Shown: piece after piece, positions 34,694-43,591 of the stretch
How positions within the stretch are numbered: position 1 is the first letter of the stretch
How the letters are laid out: each line of letters opens with the position of its first letter
NCBI GenBank assembly: GCA_017515465.1
Contig: JAFWFV010000031.1
Coordinates: forward strand, 1 to 43,591
Length of the DNA: 43,591 nt
Origin: Clostridiales bacterium
GTDB lineage: Bacteria; Bacillota; Clostridia; Saccharofermentanales; Saccharofermentanaceae
Direction of reading: 5' to 3'
Made by a program: the position numbers and the translations under genes
The notes under the pieces: model-generated
Database searches by the model: none
Seen by the model: only the letters and a program-made list of their open reading frames with translations
Told to the model about the DNA's origin: nothing

Positions 34694-34758
34694 CTCAAAA
34701 TACTCCTATTTATCAATTATTTTTAATTTTATGACTAAAAACAGGCAATTTAACAATG

Positions 34759-35016
34759 TTACATTTCACTGTACAGCTCACTTTGCAGCCTTTTTCTCAA
34801 AACCTGGCAGGACAGGGGAGTAACATAAGTTCCTTCATCCGTGATCACCACTGACTGCGGCAGATCATCGGAAATATATTGAAGTCTCCCTCTGTTGTCC
34901 TCCTCGTTCATAAACTCAGTTACATTACGTTCCATGGGAGGAACTTCTTCAAGATTTATGACAGCGATGACAGATTTCTTAAGGACTGTAAGATCAGCTC
35001 CCAGATGAATATACAC
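34759..35016 (-). CDS. remB: RemB/DUF370-family regulator
   Basis: An 85-aa DUF370 protein beginning MYIHLGADLTVLKKSVIAVI, like B. subtilis YaaB (RemB), and lying between recF and gyrB exactly as there. RemA-type members bind DNA to activate matrix genes; RemB is a related cofactor. The GTG at 35016 is chosen because GAGG lies 9 nt upstream and the protein then starts at MYIHLG; the frame extends to a TTG at 35031. The C-terminus (about 30 residues longer than the core) is helical and charged. Confidence 0.85.
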   Translation of the reverse strand: MYIHLGADLTVLKKSVIAVINLEEVPPMERNVTEFMNEEDNRGRLQYISDDLPQSVVITDEGTYVTPLSCQVLRKRLQSELYSEM

Positions 35017-35086
35017 GTCAAAGAACCTCAAACATAATATACTTCTAGTATTATACCATACTATAAATATGTAATTATTATAATAT

Positions 35087-36298
35087 TTAGGCGATCGATC
35101 CGGATTTTATGTGAAAATACCTAACGTCACTGTCAGAATCCAGGAGGGGAGCGATCTCCTGTTCTATGTAATTCCTGTCAGTGCACGTGATAAAGATCTG
35201 AGTACCTGAAATAGCTGATATCAGGCTCACTCTGCGGTCAGCATCAAGTTCTGAGAATACATCATCCAGGAGCAGTATAGGGGTTGATCTGACGGATCTC
35301 CTGATAATATCCAGCTCAGCCAGCTTCAGGGACAGTGCAGCTGATCTCTGCTGACCCTGTGATGAATAGGATCTGGTGGATCTTCCGTTAATGAATATCT
35401 CAATGTCATCTTTCTTGATGCTGATGGATGAAATGCCCTTTTCCAGGTCATATTTACGCGTCTTTTTCAGCTTACTGAGTATGTGTGCTGACAGTATGCC
35501 CTTCAGAGCCTCAAAATCAGCCTTATTTAGCCCTCTGTCAATATATCCGTCAGTAGTACTGTGTTCATCGAGGAAGGTCTCTAAGAGCTCAATACAGCCT
35601 GATATCGTGATGTACCTGATATTCAGTTCTTCTTTATTATTAGAAATGTGCTTGTGATATGTTCCGGCGATCTGATCCAGGAGCCTGATATAGCGGTATC
35701 TGTTGATTATCAGCTCAGCTGTCAGTTCACTGAGTGAGAAATCACAGAAATCCAGGTTGGCATCAACATCAGAAGATCTGGCAGCATTCTTAATAAACTC
35801 ATTTTTCTGGTTGATGAGCCTGTTGGCATCTCCCAGAACGTTAAAATACCTCGAAGAGATCTTGGAGATCATGAGGTTCAGGAACTTACGCCTCTCAGAA
35901 GGGGCTCCCTTGACGATATTCATGTCCTCCGGAGCAAAGATAACAGTGTTACAAATGCCTATATAATCGGAAACCCTGTTGATCTTCTCATTATTGCATG
36001 TAAGCTTTCTCCTTATGGCATCACCATGCAGTTCCACGCTGTGATCCAGGTCAAAACCGCATCCGTCGTCATCAGTCATGTTGAGCTCTATATCAAATCC
36101 GTCAGTACCGAACTTGATCAGATCCTTATCCTTGCCTGTCTTATGGGAAGTAACACAGGAAGCAACATAGATGGATTCTATCAGGTTAGTCTTACCCTCT
36201 CCGTTGCTGCCGTGGACAATGTTAATAGAAGGCCCGACATCAATATCGAGCCTTCCGTAATTTCTAAAGTTATTCAGACGGATATGATCTATCCTCAT
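35087..36298 (-). CDS. recF: DNA replication and repair protein RecF
   Basis: A 403-aa SMC-like ATPase with MRIDHIRLNNFRNYGRLDID at the N-terminus, Walker A GSNGEGKT (about residues 30-37), the signature-like SYSSQGQQRSAAL, and Walker B ILLLDDVFSELD. It loads RecA at gaps in DNA. The ATG at 36298 lies 1 nt after the dnaN stop, with AGGAGATG overlapping the end of dnaN; the longer frame to 36424 is not used. The small S4-domain gene often found between dnaN and recF is absent. Confidence 0.96.
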   Translation of the reverse strand: MRIDHIRLNNFRNYGRLDIDVGPSINIVHGSNGEGKTNLIESIYVASCVTSHKTGKDKDLIKFGTDGFDIELNMTDDDGCGFDLDHSVELHGDAIRRKLTCNNEKINRVSDYIGICNTVIFAPEDMNIVKGAPSERRKFLNLMISKISSRYFNVLGDANRLINQKNEFIKNAARSSDVDANLDFCDFSLSELTAELIINRYRYIRLLDQIAGTYHKHISNNKEELNIRYITISGCIELLETFLDEHSTTDGYIDRGLNKADFEALKGILSAHILSKLKKTRKYDLEKGISSISIKKDDIEIFINGRSTRSYSSQGQQRSAALSLKLAELDIIRRSVRSTPILLLDDVFSELDADRRVSLISAISGTQIFITCTDRNYIEQEIAPLLDSDSDVRYFHIKSGSIA

Positions 36299-36299
36299 A

Positions 36300-37403
36300 T
36301 CATCTCCTGATGGGGAGGATAAGGTAGATGAACTTATTGCCTTCTGTAGGAGTAATGATGCAGGGTCCGTTGGAACCGTTGAATTCGATCTTGATATCAT
36401 CATCATCAATGTTCTTAAGAGCATCGATGAAGTACTTTGAATTGAAGTCGATATCGATCAGTTCACCCTCAACGGTAATGTCGATATCCTCCTTATGATC
36501 ACCTGTCTCAGTATTGGCTGATACAACAAGAGTTGTGTTATCAGGCATCTGAAGGCTAACGGGGCATCTCCTCTCATCGGTCATGATGAGGAGTGCAGCA
36601 CGGTCTATTGAATCCATGAGATTCTTACGTGAGATATGCATAACAGTCTTAGGATTCTTGACAATGATGGATTCGAAATTAACGAAATCACCCTGGATCA
36701 GTCTGGAGATGAGTCTGACATCACCGAGATCAAAGAGGATCTGATTGCTGGAATGGTAAACGACTACCTCGGAATCATTATCACTCAGGATCTTGGAAAG
36801 TTCGTTCATGGACTTACCAGGAATGATGTAGTTCATCGTAGGGAAGTCATCTCCCATATCCTCTCTGTTAAGAGCCATCCTGAAGCCGTCGATCGCAACG
36901 AGGGACAGGCTCTTGCCATCACTGATGAGGTTGATACCTGTGAGCTTTGCCCTGGTGGAATCAGTGGATACTGCAAAGCTGGTGTGGTTGATCATGTTCT
37001 TAAGGATCTTCTGACCTACAACGATCTTGTTATCGGTATCGATGGAAGGGATCTTGGGATAAGGCTCACCGTCTAATCCCTTGATATTGAAATTGACTGA
37101 TCCGCTGTTGATTGAGAGCTGGAACTTGTCATCAACCTTGATATCGATATTCTCGTCAGGAAGCTTTCTGATGATGTCGTTAAAAATCTTGGATTCTACT
37201 ACTACTGAACCCTCTTCCTTAATATCTGCGATAACCTCAGCCTCGATACCTGTCTCCAGATCATAGCCTGTGAGCTTGATCTTGTTCTCACCGGTCTCGA
37301 TGAGGATACCGTCGAGGATCTTAACTGTTGAGTTACGGTTTATTGCTTTTATAACTATGGAGATAGCTTCACTTAAATCTGTCTTCTTACAAAAAAACTT
37401 CAT
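36300..37403 (-). CDS. dnaN: DNA polymerase III beta subunit (sliding clamp)
   Basis: A 367-aa protein of three similar clamp domains, beginning MKFFCKKTDLSEAISIVIKA and ending YLILPIRR, the usual C-terminus that closes the partner pocket. The length is normal. The ATG at 37403 follows AAAGGA with 9-nt spacing; the frame is open to a TTG at 37421. It is 316 nt from dnaA. Confidence 0.97.
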   Translation of the reverse strand: MKFFCKKTDLSEAISIVIKAINRNSTVKILDGILIETGENKIKLTGYDLETGIEAEVIADIKEEGSVVVESKIFNDIIRKLPDENIDIKVDDKFQLSINSGSVNFNIKGLDGEPYPKIPSIDTDNKIVVGQKILKNMINHTSFAVSTDSTRAKLTGINLISDGKSLSLVAIDGFRMALNREDMGDDFPTMNYIIPGKSMNELSKILSDNDSEVVVYHSSNQILFDLGDVRLISRLIQGDFVNFESIIVKNPKTVMHISRKNLMDSIDRAALLIMTDERRCPVSLQMPDNTTLVVSANTETGDHKEDIDITVEGELIDIDFNSKYFIDALKNIDDDDIKIEFNGSNGPCIITPTEGNKFIYLILPIRR

Positions 37404-37719
37404 GATGTGATTTCCTTTCAAGCAGGTTAGATAAAATTTCCTATGAAATTATACTACCTTCTGTATTAGAAATAAAGAATAAAAGAGCCGGGATGCAACA
37501 AAATGTTACAAATATATATGTAATTCTGTAATCGTTTATGTAACGGTGTAGAAAATATTCAAAACGCCGGAAGACCCAGTAAATAAAGCAATTTAACACT
37601 GTTAAAATAATGTTCAAAACGCAAAATGTTTTAGACAGTGAAGGGGAGAAGTGAACATCAGATCTGAATGAACATTTTATCTACATCGAGATATAGACTT
37701 ATGAACATAAGATTGTAGA
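37404..37719. other. oriC: candidate origin region (dnaA-dnaN gap)
   Basis: A 316-bp AT-rich stretch with no gene. It holds three copies of TGAACAT (37652, 37669, 37702), TTATCTACA (37678) and TTATGAACA (37700), the last two each one base from a DnaA box, plus the palindrome-like TTTAACACTGTTAAA near 37591. The dnaA-dnaN gap is a classic origin position in Bacillota, but perfect DnaA boxes are lacking, so the origin might instead extend upstream of dnaA. Confidence 0.4.
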
Positions 37720-39051
37720 TTATTCGTTGATCCTCTTTTTGAGTTCCTCAACTTCTTTTTTGAGAGACTCATCCTTGTCGATGTTATTTATGCTGTTGAT
37801 AACAGTGGAATGCTTGCGTCCGCCGAACTCCTTTCCGATCCTCTCATGAGGATAATCCAGGATGTCCCTCATCAGGTACATTGCCACGTTTCTGGCTGTT
37901 GCTATCTCTGCATTACGCTTGGAAGACTGCATGTCACTTACCGGGATATCGTAGAACCTGGATACAGAGTTCATGATCATCTCAGGCGTTACATACTTTT
38001 TCTTATTAGGTGAGATTATCGAAGACAGGAGATTCTTTACGGTCTCCAGATCGAGTATGCCGTTAGACAGCAGCATATAGGAGGAGATGGTGTTATAAGC
38101 GCCGTTAAGCTCCCTGATATTTGTGGTTATGTTCTCACAAACGTAATCAACGATATCCTCACTGATATCTATGTCATCATTCTTCATCTTGCGGAGGAAG
38201 ATAGCCTTACGTGTCTCAAAATCAGGCGGCTGGATATCCATGAGGATGCCGTTCTGGAATCTGGATGTCAGCCTGGCATCAAAATCTATCAGATTATTCG
38301 GAGCCTTATCACTCGTGATTATTATCTGTTTTCCTGAATTAGTAAGTGTTTCAAAAGTATTAAAGAACTCATTGATCGTTTCCTTCTTACCGATAAGGAA
38401 CTGAATATCGTCGATCATAAGTACATCTACGGACCTGTACTTATTCCTGAAGGAATCATAACTGTCATTCATCCTGCACTGTACAAATGCATTTGTGAAC
38501 TCCTCACAAGTTGTATAAAGTACTCTTTTGTCTTTAAAGTTCTTCTGTATCTCATATCCGATGGCCTTCATGAGATGTGTCTTGCCAAGTCCGGAATTAC
38601 CCCACAGATAAAAGGGATTACGCTGCCTGGAACCGGGATTGTTGGCAACGGATACTGCTGATGCATGTGCAAATCTGTTACAGTCTCCAACTATGAAATT
38701 CTCGAAAGTGAACTCGTCGGTGAGCAGGGAAGGCCTGGCCTGACTGTTCTGTTCCCTGTCTTTCTTTGTTGAGATAATGGAGGATTTGAGGGAATTCTCA
38801 TCACCCTCAAGTATGAACATTACGGTAACAGGGCTCTTGTTGACCACATTTACGGCATCATTGATGATGGAACTGATGTTATTCTCCTTGGCGATCTTCA
38901 ATGAAAAGTCGTCTCTGGCAGACAGGACCAGGATATCATCCTCAAACCGGACCTGTTTCATCTGCGTAAGTATTGAATCATAAACAACTCTGTCTATCCT
39001 GCTGTCAAGCGACAGTATCTTTAAAGATTTCTCCCAAAGATCTGAATTCAT
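37720..39051 (-). CDS. dnaA: chromosomal replication initiator DnaA
   Basis: A 443-aa initiator. Domain I is at the N-terminus (about 1-80), followed by a short linker; the AAA+ domain has Walker A GNSGLGKT (151-158), Walker B VLMIDDIQFL (D214, D215) and arginine-bearing LTSRFQNG. Domain IV (about 350-443) contains the DNA-binding FGGRKHSTVINSINNI; most DnaA proteins have GGRDHSTV, so the Lys is a small variation. ATG at 39051 follows AGAGGTG. It starts the leftward run dnaA-dnaN-recF-remB-gyrB. Confidence 0.97.
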   Translation of the reverse strand: MNSDLWEKSLKILSLDSRIDRVVYDSILTQMKQVRFEDDILVLSARDDFSLKIAKENNISSIINDAVNVVNKSPVTVMFILEGDENSLKSSIISTKKDREQNSQARPSLLTDEFTFENFIVGDCNRFAHASAVSVANNPGSRQRNPFYLWGNSGLGKTHLMKAIGYEIQKNFKDKRVLYTTCEEFTNAFVQCRMNDSYDSFRNKYRSVDVLMIDDIQFLIGKKETINEFFNTFETLTNSGKQIIITSDKAPNNLIDFDARLTSRFQNGILMDIQPPDFETRKAIFLRKMKNDDIDISEDIVDYVCENITTNIRELNGAYNTISSYMLLSNGILDLETVKNLLSSIISPNKKKYVTPEMIMNSVSRFYDIPVSDMQSSKRNAEIATARNVAMYLMRDILDYPHERIGKEFGGRKHSTVINSINNIDKDESLKKEVEELKKRINE

Positions 39052-39070
39052 GTCAAAACACCTCTAAAAA

Positions 39071-39079
39071 TGTGGAAAA
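39071..39079 (-). promoter_or_regulatory. DnaA box upstream of dnaA
   Basis: TTTTCCACA on the minus strand fits the relaxed DnaA box TTWTNCACA and lies 20 nt before the dnaA start. It could serve autoregulation or be part of the origin. Confidence 0.5.
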
Positions 39080-39139
39080 GTAGGTACATAATATCACAAA
39101 CGGGATATATAATTTAGATAGATTTTCGAGAGGAATTTT

Positions 39140-39898
39140 ATGAAAAACAACGATTTTGGCAGAGGAAAAAAGAAGAACAGCAGGATCAACACGATCCTGA
39201 TCATTATTGCCATCCTGTTTTTCATTGCCGGAATAGTGATCCTCCTTATAGATCCCATCAGGAGCGCCAGAAGGCAGAAGATAACCGACGAAGCACTGGA
39301 GAGCATAGAGTCTCGGATCAGTGAGATGAGTTCTGAGAATACCGATGCCACAGCCATGACGATAGTCGTCCCCAAATATGGAAATGAGGTTGCAGGGGAG
39401 AAATACGACTTTTACGGCAACGAGGACGAGATACTGGATCTCCAGCAGGAGGTTGCCGATATGGAGGCAGATCTGCCTGACGACGTCACTCTCACATGCA
39501 TAGGTATCCTCAAGATAGACAAGATAGACCTGAATCTGCCCGTATGGAATCAGACCAACAGGGTGGCCCTGAGATATGGCCTGGGGTGGTACGAACATTC
39601 CGCAACACCCGGATCGTACGGCAATGCGACAATATTGGGACACAGGAATCAGCATACAAATACCATGTTCTACCGCCTCAAGGAAGTAACCGAAGGCGAT
39701 ACGGTCAGGTTCATCACATATTACGGGCGTGAACTGGACTTTACGGTCAGGGAGATCAGGATAGTCTCTCCTAACCATGTCATGGAGAACATAGTGGCAG
39801 ATGCATCGTCTGAGCAGCAGCTCACGCTGGTCACTTGTGCAACTGAATATGGCAAGGGATATCGCAAACTCGTAATTTGTTCACTCAATAAAAGATAA
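39140..39898 (+). CDS. sortase family transpeptidase
   Basis: A 252-aa protein with a basic N-terminus and one membrane anchor (about residues 16-38), an acidic linker, and a C-terminal sortase domain. The catalytic triad is H168 in ILGHRNQH, C233 in LVTCAT, and R242 in GYRKLVIC. It should cleave cell-wall sorting motifs and join proteins to peptidoglycan or pili; no substrate gene is adjacent, and class (D/E-like) is uncertain. ATG at 39140 follows AGAGG. It is divergent from dnaA, with an 88-bp gap that holds TATAAT at 39108-39113. Confidence 0.92.
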   Translation: MKNNDFGRGKKKNSRINTILIIIAILFFIAGIVILLIDPIRSARRQKITDEALESIESRISEMSSENTDATAMTIVVPKYGNEVAGEKYDFYGNEDEILDLQQEVADMEADLPDDVTLTCIGILKIDKIDLNLPVWNQTNRVALRYGLGWYEHSATPGSYGNATILGHRNQHTNTMFYRLKEVTEGDTVRFITYYGRELDFTVREIRIVSPNHVMENIVADASSEQQLTLVTCATEYGKGYRKLVICSLNKR

Positions 39899-39903
39899 TA
39901 TGC

Positions 39904-39909
39904 TATAAT
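39904..39909 (+). promoter_or_regulatory. -10 element for purA
   Basis: TATAAT at 39904-39909, 34 nt before the purA start, which has a strong GGAGG. A convincing -35 is not seen. Confidence 0.45.
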
Positions 39910-39943
39910 ATCGCCGTAATTTTTTGCTTGGAGGCATACTGAC

Positions 39944-41218
39944 ATGGTTAAGGCAATTGTTGGCGCTAACTGGGGAGACGAAGGAAAAGGCAAGATAACG
40001 GACCTTTTGGCCAATCAGTCTGATATAGTCATCAGATTTCAGGGAGGCGCAAATGCAGGTCACACGATCATCAATGAATATGGCAGATTTGCCCTTCATC
40101 TGATGCCTTCAGGCGTATGCCACAAGAACATAGTAAACATCATCGGCAACGGTGTTGCCCTCAACATTCCCAAGTTCATCGAAGAATACAACGATCTCAA
40201 AGAGAGAGGACTCGATCCCACGATCTACGTTTCAGACAGGGCACAGATAGTAATGCCCTACCATGTATTGTTCGATCAGCTCGAGGAAGAGAGACTGGGC
40301 GGCAGGGCTTTCGGATCTACAAAGTCCGGAATCGCACCTTTCTATTCAGACAAATATGCCAAGATAGGTTTTCAGGTCTGCGAGCTTTTCGAGAAGGAAT
40401 GCCTCAGAGAGAAGATCGACAGGATCCTGGAGATCAAGAACACTCTTATCGTAAATCTGTACCATAAGGATCCCATCAACGCAGACGATCTTTATAACAC
40501 TCTTCTGGAATATGCCGACATGATCAAGCCTTTCGTCAGGGATACGCATGCATATCTCTACGATGCGATCAAGGAAGGCAAGAAGATCCTCCTCGAAGGT
40601 CAGCTCGGAACCATGAAGGATCCTGACATGGGAATCTACCCCATGGTTACATCCTCATCCACGCTTGCAGGCTTCGGCGCTGTAGGTGCCGGAATCCCTC
40701 CCTATGAGATCAAGGATATCGTAACAGTCGTAAAGGCTTATTCCTCTGCAGTAGGTGCAGGTGCATTCGTATCCGAGATCCTCGATCCTGTTGAGGCAGA
40801 GGAACTCCGTAAGAGAGGCGGAGACAAGGGTGAATATGGTGCCACCACAGGCAGGCCGAGGAGAGTAGGGTGGTTCGATGCGGTTGCATCACGTTACGGA
40901 TGCCGTATGCAGGGTGCAACAGAGGTTGCATTTACAGTTATGGACTGTCTCGGATATCTTGATGAGATCCCTGTCTGCGTTGCATACGACATTGATGGTG
41001 AGATAACAAAGGATTTCCCCAATCCTACAAAGATAGACAGAGCAAAGCCCGTTCTCAAGAAGATGCCGGGCTGGAAGTGCGACATCAGAGGAATTACAGA
41101 ATTCGACAAGCTCCCCAAGGAAGCCCAGGATTACGTATTGTTTGTTGAGGAAGAATTAGGTGTACATATCTCGATCGTATCGACCGGTCCCAAGAGAGAA
41201 GAGATCATTTACAGATAA
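39944..41218 (+). CDS. purA: adenylosuccinate synthetase
   Basis: A 424-aa enzyme with the P-loop GANWGDEGKGKITD, the IMP/GTP motifs GGANAGHTI, GSTKSGIAP, and the guanine-binding TGPKREEII at the C-terminus. The length is normal. It converts IMP, Asp and GTP to adenylosuccinate in AMP synthesis. It lies close to full-length guaA, so both branches from IMP and XMP to AMP and GMP are within 4 kb. ATG follows GGAGG with 10-nt spacing. Confidence 0.97.
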   Translation: MVKAIVGANWGDEGKGKITDLLANQSDIVIRFQGGANAGHTIINEYGRFALHLMPSGVCHKNIVNIIGNGVALNIPKFIEEYNDLKERGLDPTIYVSDRAQIVMPYHVLFDQLEEERLGGRAFGSTKSGIAPFYSDKYAKIGFQVCELFEKECLREKIDRILEIKNTLIVNLYHKDPINADDLYNTLLEYADMIKPFVRDTHAYLYDAIKEGKKILLEGQLGTMKDPDMGIYPMVTSSSTLAGFGAVGAGIPPYEIKDIVTVVKAYSSAVGAGAFVSEILDPVEAEELRKRGGDKGEYGATTGRPRRVGWFDAVASRYGCRMQGATEVAFTVMDCLGYLDEIPVCVAYDIDGEITKDFPNPTKIDRAKPVLKKMPGWKCDIRGITEFDKLPKEAQDYVLFVEEELGVHISIVSTGPKREEIIYR

Positions 41219-41219
41219 G

Positions 41220-41735
41220 ATGATCTCTGTCCTCCTTGCGGCAGCCATGGTGCTGCCGGCTGTATCGTGCAGCATCGGGGCAGAAGAAACGACTACCGGT
41301 GATGAGGAAACATCATCCTACGAAAAGCCGTACGATCCTGAGGCAAAGCATCTGGAGGATTTCGATATCCTGGTGCCAAGTGACGTTAACACGTATGAGG
41401 GCGGTACGAATTTCTGGAATCTGTATTTCTTTGATACCGACAAGAACATCTATGTAGATGAGAGCTATCCGGTAGGCACAAAGGGAATAGTCCTTCAGCT
41501 TCATACATTCAGCTATAACCATGTAGGTGATGTATACTACTTCGATGTTTACCGAGACGGTGAACTGATAGCTGAAAAGAACATCTTTACTAATCACACG
41601 GATCTGGCTGATTTCTGTGAGATAACATATGCCGGTGACGGAACCGGTCTGACAAAGGGAAGATATACGATCGTCATATACGATGTAAACTCGACTACGA
41701 CGGTCTGCTGTGTAGCATATTGCGTGGTCAAATAA
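41220..41735 (+). CDS. secreted lipoprotein between purA and guaA
   Basis: 171 aa from ATG 41220. It begins with a hydrophobic stretch [17 protein letters not shown] that ends in a lipobox-like AVSC, followed by a Thr/Glu-rich linker and a beta-rich domain ([53 protein letters not shown]). It has no positive residue before the hydrophobic stretch. The frame extends upstream to a GTG at 41160 inside purA, which would add REKRSFTDK and has GAGG 9 nt upstream, so that start is possible. The family is unknown. guaA begins 13 nt later. Confidence 0.7.
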   Translation: MISVLLAAAMVLPAVSCSIGAEETTTGDEETSSYEKPYDPEAKHLEDFDILVPSDVNTYEGGTNFWNLYFFDTDKNIYVDESYPVGTKGIVLQLHTFSYNHVGDVYYFDVYRDGELIAEKNIFTNHTDLADFCEITYAGDGTGLTKGRYTIVIYDVNSTTTVCCVAYCVVK

Positions 41736-41748
41736 GGAGGACATTTAT

Positions 41749-43287
41749 ATGCGTGAGAACATTCTGGTCTTGGATTTCGGAGGACAGTACAATCAGCTGA
41801 TCGCCAGACGCGTCAGGGAACTGAACTGCTACTGTGAGGTTCATCCCTACAATATGCCTGTAGAGGAGATAAAGGCAATGGCTCCGTCGGGCATCATCTT
41901 TACGGGAGGACCCAGTAATGTTCTGGATGAGGATTCCCCCAAGTGCGACATGGAGTTGTTTGAACTCGGGATCCCCGTACTCGGTATCTGCTATGGTGCC
42001 CAGCTCATGAACTATATGCTGGGAGGCAAAGTTGCATCTGCTCCTACACGCGAATACGGCAGGACAGAGGTACAGGTTAACAATAACAGTGTCCTTTTTG
42101 AGGGAGTTAATGAAACGACAGTATGCTGGATGAGCCACACCGTTTATATTGCTGAGGCAGCACCCGGATTTGAGGTAACGGCAAAGACTGATGTATGTCC
42201 CGTAGCAGGTGCCCAGAATACCGGCAGGGGACTGTACTGTGTACAGTTCCATCCTGAGGTCGTACATACTGTGGAAGGAACTAAGATTCTTTCCAATTTC
42301 GTCCGCAAAGTATGCAAATGCAAATGCACCTGGAAGATGGATTCTTTCGTGGAGACATCCATAAAGGATATCCGCGAAAAGGTTGGTTCAGGACGTGTTC
42401 TGTGTGCCCTGTCAGGCGGTGTTGATTCCTCCGTTGCAGCAGTACTGCTGTCCAAGGCAGTCGGAAAGCAGCTTACATGCGTGTTCGTTGATCACGGTCT
42501 CCTGAGGAAGAACGAAGGAGATGAGGTTGAGGCAGTATTCGGTCCAAACGGTCCATATGAACTCAACTTCATAAGGGTCAATGCACAGGAGAGATTCCTC
42601 GGCAAGCTGGCAGGCGTAACTGAGCCTGAAACAAAGCGCAAGATAATCGGCGAGGAGTTCATCAGAGTATTCGAAGAAGAGGCCAAAAAGATAGGCGCCG
42701 TTGACTTCCTTGTTCAGGGCACGATCTATCCTGACGTTATCGAGTCAGGCCTCGGCAAGAGTGCCGTCATAAAGTCACACCACAACGTCGGCGGACTTCC
42801 TGACTACGTTGATTTCAAAGAGATAATCGAACCCCTGAGGCTGCTGTTCAAGGACGAAGTCAGAAAAGCAGGACTGGAACTCGGAATACCGGAAAATCTC
42901 GTATTCAGACAGCCTTTCCCCGGTCCGGGTCTAGCCATCCGTATCGTAGGTGAAATTACCGCAGAAAAGGTCAGGATCGTCCAGGATGCAGATGCGATCT
43001 TCCGTCAGGAAATGGCTCTGGCCGGTTTTGACAAGTATGCTAACCAGTACTTCGCAGCACTCTCCAACATGCGTTCCGTAGGCTGCATGGGTGACGAGAG
43101 AACATACGACTACGCATGTATCCTGAGAGCAGTAACAACGACGGATTTCATGACAGCGGAAGCAGCTGAACTCCCATGGAGTCTCATCAGCAGAGTCACA
43201 TCCCGTATCGTTAACGAGGTCAAGGGAATTAACAGGGTAATGTACGACTGCACAGGTAAGCCCCCCGCTACGGTGGAACTCGAATAA
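41749..43287 (+). CDS. guaA: GMP synthase (glutamine-hydrolyzing), full length
   Basis: A 512-aa enzyme. The class I glutamine amidotransferase domain has the nucleophile C81 in GICYGAQ and H168/E170 in QFHPEV. The ATP-pyrophosphatase domain has LSGGVDSS at 221-228, and the dimerisation domain ends KPPATVELE. It makes GMP from XMP. ATG follows GGAGG. The gene ends in a perfect terminator, then tandem repeats. A second, amidotransferase-less paralogue is at 1822-2805. Confidence 0.97.
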   Translation: MRENILVLDFGGQYNQLIARRVRELNCYCEVHPYNMPVEEIKAMAPSGIIFTGGPSNVLDEDSPKCDMELFELGIPVLGICYGAQLMNYMLGGKVASAPTREYGRTEVQVNNNSVLFEGVNETTVCWMSHTVYIAEAAPGFEVTAKTDVCPVAGAQNTGRGLYCVQFHPEVVHTVEGTKILSNFVRKVCKCKCTWKMDSFVETSIKDIREKVGSGRVLCALSGGVDSSVAAVLLSKAVGKQLTCVFVDHGLLRKNEGDEVEAVFGPNGPYELNFIRVNAQERFLGKLAGVTEPETKRKIIGEEFIRVFEEEAKKIGAVDFLVQGTIYPDVIESGLGKSAVIKSHHNVGGLPDYVDFKEIIEPLRLLFKDEVRKAGLELGIPENLVFRQPFPGPGLAIRIVGEITAEKVRIVQDADAIFRQEMALAGFDKYANQYFAALSNMRSVGCMGDERTYDYACILRAVTTTDFMTAEAAELPWSLISRVTSRIVNEVKGINRVMYDCTGKPPATVELE

Positions 43288-43301
43288 CATACAGAAATCT
43301 C

Positions 43302-43335
43302 AAGAAGCCTGAAATCATTGCGTTTCAGGCTTCTT
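43302..43335 (+). terminator. terminator of guaA
   Basis: A 13-bp perfect stem (AAGAAGCCTGAAA with TTTCAGGCTTCTT) encloses an 8-nt loop, and is followed by TATTT. It lies 14 nt after the guaA stop. Confidence 0.9.
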
Positions 43336-43346
43336 TATTTGCTCCG

Positions 43347-43368
43347 TGAGTTCAAAATGAGTTCAAAA
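43347..43368. repeat. tandem 11-bp direct repeat (TGAGTTCAAAA)
   Basis: TGAGTTCAAAA is repeated exactly twice without a gap, just past the guaA terminator. The position mirrors the TTGGCTT repeats past the guaA-like remnant at the other end of the window. It might be an integrase arm-type site; no integrase is in view. Confidence 0.5.
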
Positions 43369-43432
43369 CGTTTTTTAATAGAATAATCAGAAGATTATTT
43401 CTAGTGTGTTCTGTTGTCTCTAAATGTATGCG

Positions 43433-43588
43433 TTATTCATTCGGTAATCCGCGTAACCTATAAAGAGATTTCTCCTGAACTATATGAATATTGTCAGATT
43501 TCTTGGCGATTGTCCAGCAGCCTCTCGGAATCGCCTTGTTGGTAAACAGAAAAACATATTCCTTATCAGATAAAGGGATCTGTTTCAT
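43433..43588 (-). CDS. hypothetical protein, possibly partial at the window end
   Basis: 51 aa from ATG 43588: MKQIPLSDKEYVFLFTNKAI, then PRGCWTIAKKSDNIHIVQEK and SLYRLRGLPNE. The frame is still open at the last base of the window, so the real start may lie outside. I do not recognise it. It follows the guaA-associated repeats and reads toward guaA, so it probably belongs to an accessory region starting there. The 43369-43432 stretch has no gene. Confidence 0.45.
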   Translation of the reverse strand: MKQIPLSDKEYVFLFTNKAIPRGCWTIAKKSDNIHIVQEKSLYRLRGLPNE

Positions 43589-43591
43589 AGC

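Noticed and set aside
41736..41748. guanine riboswitch or other leader control of guaA or purA
   Set aside because: Only 13 nt separate the lipoprotein gene and guaA, and about 45 nt precede purA, too short for a purine riboswitch. No matching motifs are present.

Overview
The window looks like the replication-origin region of a Gram-positive anaerobe, probably a Clostridia member of the Bacillota. The evidence is the block dnaA-dnaN-recF-remB-gyrB with parA/parB and three parS sites, strong AGGAGG-type ribosome binding sites, a sortase beside dnaA, a clostridial Feo iron-uptake operon with its Cys-rich accessory protein, fumarate reductase, and an F-type ATP synthase whose c subunit has a Na+-type site. 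Genus cannot be fixed from the sequence alone. TGA is used as an ordinary stop throughout.

Layout: (1) 1-1.85 kb is accessory: an XRE regulator, a 70-aa protein and an ORF6N protein lie between two 25-bp repeats that match the 3' end of a guaA-like gene. (2) 1.8-7.8 kb holds a stand-alone GMP-synthase ATP-pyrophosphatase subunit, a small membrane protein, an FtsX/MacB-type ABC exporter, a divergent membrane protein and a beta-rich envelope-stress-like protein. The ABC operon and the beta-rich gene share a four-repeat response-regulator-type box. (3) 7.9-14.1 kb, minus strand: fumarate reductase (FeS, flavoprotein, cytochrome b), a GNAT acetyltransferase, a two-component system, a HAD phosphatase and an internally deleted short-chain dehydrogenase remnant. 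(4) 14.2-20.9 kb, plus strand: atpIBEFHAGDC, with a two-carboxylate c subunit and a short epsilon. (5) 20.9-30 kb: a GGDEF protein, the feo operon (one feoA with an in-frame TGA, and feoB with a 3' frameshift), two DtxR-like iron regulators, a ZIP transporter, a MATE transporter fused to an RsbW-like ATPase domain, a lipoprotein and a membrane protein. (6) 30.2-39.1 kb: tRNA-Ser, parB, parA, gyrB, remB, recF, dnaN, dnaA, all read leftward. (7) 39.1-43.6 kb, rightward: sortase, purA, a lipoprotein, full-length guaA, and the start of another accessory region.

How it fits together: replication and partition genes diverge from about 39.1 kb, as expected around an origin. Fumarate reductase and the predicted Na+-coupled ATP synthase suggest anaerobic energy metabolism. 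The Feo operon is preceded by a consensus promoter with a DtxR-type operator between -35 and -10, and two DtxR-like proteins are encoded next to it. Both guaA-type genes, one at each end of the window, are followed by a terminator and then tandem 11-bp repeats, and may mark integration sites of mobile elements.

The most unusual items are: the guaA-3'-end mini-island; the two covarying hairpins with an almost identical loop next to parS; the MATE-ATPase fusion; the duplicated response-regulator boxes; and the doubly damaged feo operon.
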